From Rhodoferax sp. GW822-FHT02A01 (GTDB lineage: Bacteria > Pseudomonadota > Gammaproteobacteria > Burkholderiales > Burkholderiaceae_C): 64,000 nt of DNA. The notes under the pieces are model-generated. The model had not been told where the DNA came from, ran no database searches, and saw nothing but the letters and a program-made list of their open reading frames with translations. Below, piece after piece: positions 63,637 through 64,000 of this stretch (positions within the stretch are counted from its first letter, which is position 1; each line of letters starts with the position of its first letter). The stretch lies in contig NZ_CP152376.1 of assembly GCF_038784515.1 (NCBI RefSeq), positions 3,162,001 to 3,226,000 of the forward strand, read 5' to 3'. The position numbers were made by a program, and so were the translations under genes.

Positions 63637-64000
63637 CAGCGTTGTTCCTTGGGTTCGATCACCAGCGCGTCGTCCTGCAGGCGCGAGCGCAGACCGCGCG
63701 ACTCTAGTGCCGTGTTGAGGTCCGTGACATGGCCTGGCGGCAGGCCAGTTGTCTTCAGGCGAATCTGCCGGCCACTGAAATCGATGCTGGAAACGGCGGT
63801 GGTCGGCGGCGCCATGGTGGTGACCAGAGACAGCACCCGGCCCAGGTCCGCATCAGACCCCATGCCGCGTGCGCGCGCCAGGTCATCGACCGCCCTTTGC
63901 ATTTGCAGCGGCGCGTCAATGACCAGCTGAATGTCCGGAAAGGTCTGGCGCAGCACGCGCTGGATGGCGCTGCGCTGCTCATCCAGGCTGCGTCGTTGCT
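63636..64000 (-). CDS. gspL: Type II secretion protein GspL, C-terminal part (cut by the window end)
   Basis: About 121 residues are visible; the frame runs off the right edge (the 5' part is outside). The visible end has the periplasmic ferredoxin-like domain: AIQRVLRQTFPDIQLVIDA, then LVTTMAPPTTAVSSIDFSGR and ALESRGLRSRLQDDALVIEP. GspL links the ATPase GspE to the inner membrane. Confidence 0.85.
   Translation of the reverse strand, partial: QRRSLDEQRSAIQRVLRQTFPDIQLVIDAPLQMQRAVDDLARARGMGSDADLGRVLSLVTTMAPPTTAVSSIDFSGRQIRLKTTGLPPGHVTDLNTALESRGLRSRLQDDALVIEPKEQR

Overview
The window looks like chromosomal DNA of a betaproteobacterium of the order Burkholderiales, most likely Comamonadaceae (Rhodoferax/Polaromonas-like). 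This rests on high G+C, the gene order greB / spoT-rpoZ-gmk / yicC / kinase-phosphatase / rph-rdgB-hemW, the DUF2844/DUF3443 pair beside a type II secretion locus, and an FMN riboswitch ahead of a RibBX-type gene. No search was run, so the genus is inference.

Layout. (1) 1-4033 is the right end of an integrated element of visibly lower G+C. It carries a tightly packed operon: ribbon-helix-helix protein, Dam-type adenine methyltransferase, ParB-fold protein and a putative PD-(D/E)XK endonuclease. It stops at a 3' fragment of a CAT-anticodon tRNA, a classic integration scar. This is the best candidate for an undescribed (defence-like) system. (2) 4288-10507 is a tartrate locus: LysR regulator, tartrate/D-malate dehydrogenase, DctA-type transporter and glycerate 2-kinase, then decayed pyruvate kinase and enolase genes. 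(3) 10641-12126 is an FMN riboswitch with ribBX. (4) 12469-26809 is a sugar or polyol catabolic locus: split transketolase, FGGY kinase, ribose-type ABC transporter, SorC regulator, two SDR dehydrogenases, transaldolase, full-length transketolase and a chemoreceptor. (5) 26921-31594 is mixed: an IS110 remnant, CsbD, an MFS transporter, a CDF metal exporter, tRNA-Arg(ACG) and small ORFs. (6) 31645-39969 holds an APC permease, SDR and EutR-like AraC group, a VIT-family transporter, a chemoreceptor with a haem-c motif, a PlsC acyltransferase and a nitronate monooxygenase. (7) 40182-54219 is a housekeeping block for transcription, the stringent response and nucleotides, broken between gmk and yicC by about 4 kb of accessory envelope genes that include a lone flgH. 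(8) 54227-64000 is a glutamine amidotransferase, DUF3443, DUF2844 and type II secretion genes gspF, E, D, N, M and L (the last cut by the window end).

How the genes work together. The tartrate genes would take tartrate in, convert it to D-glycerate and phosphorylate it to 2-phosphoglycerate; the local enolase and pyruvate kinase that would finish the route to pyruvate are broken, so central glycolysis must supply those steps. The polyol locus combines uptake, oxidation, phosphorylation and pentose-phosphate rearrangement, probably under the SorC regulator through a tandem operator before the first gene.
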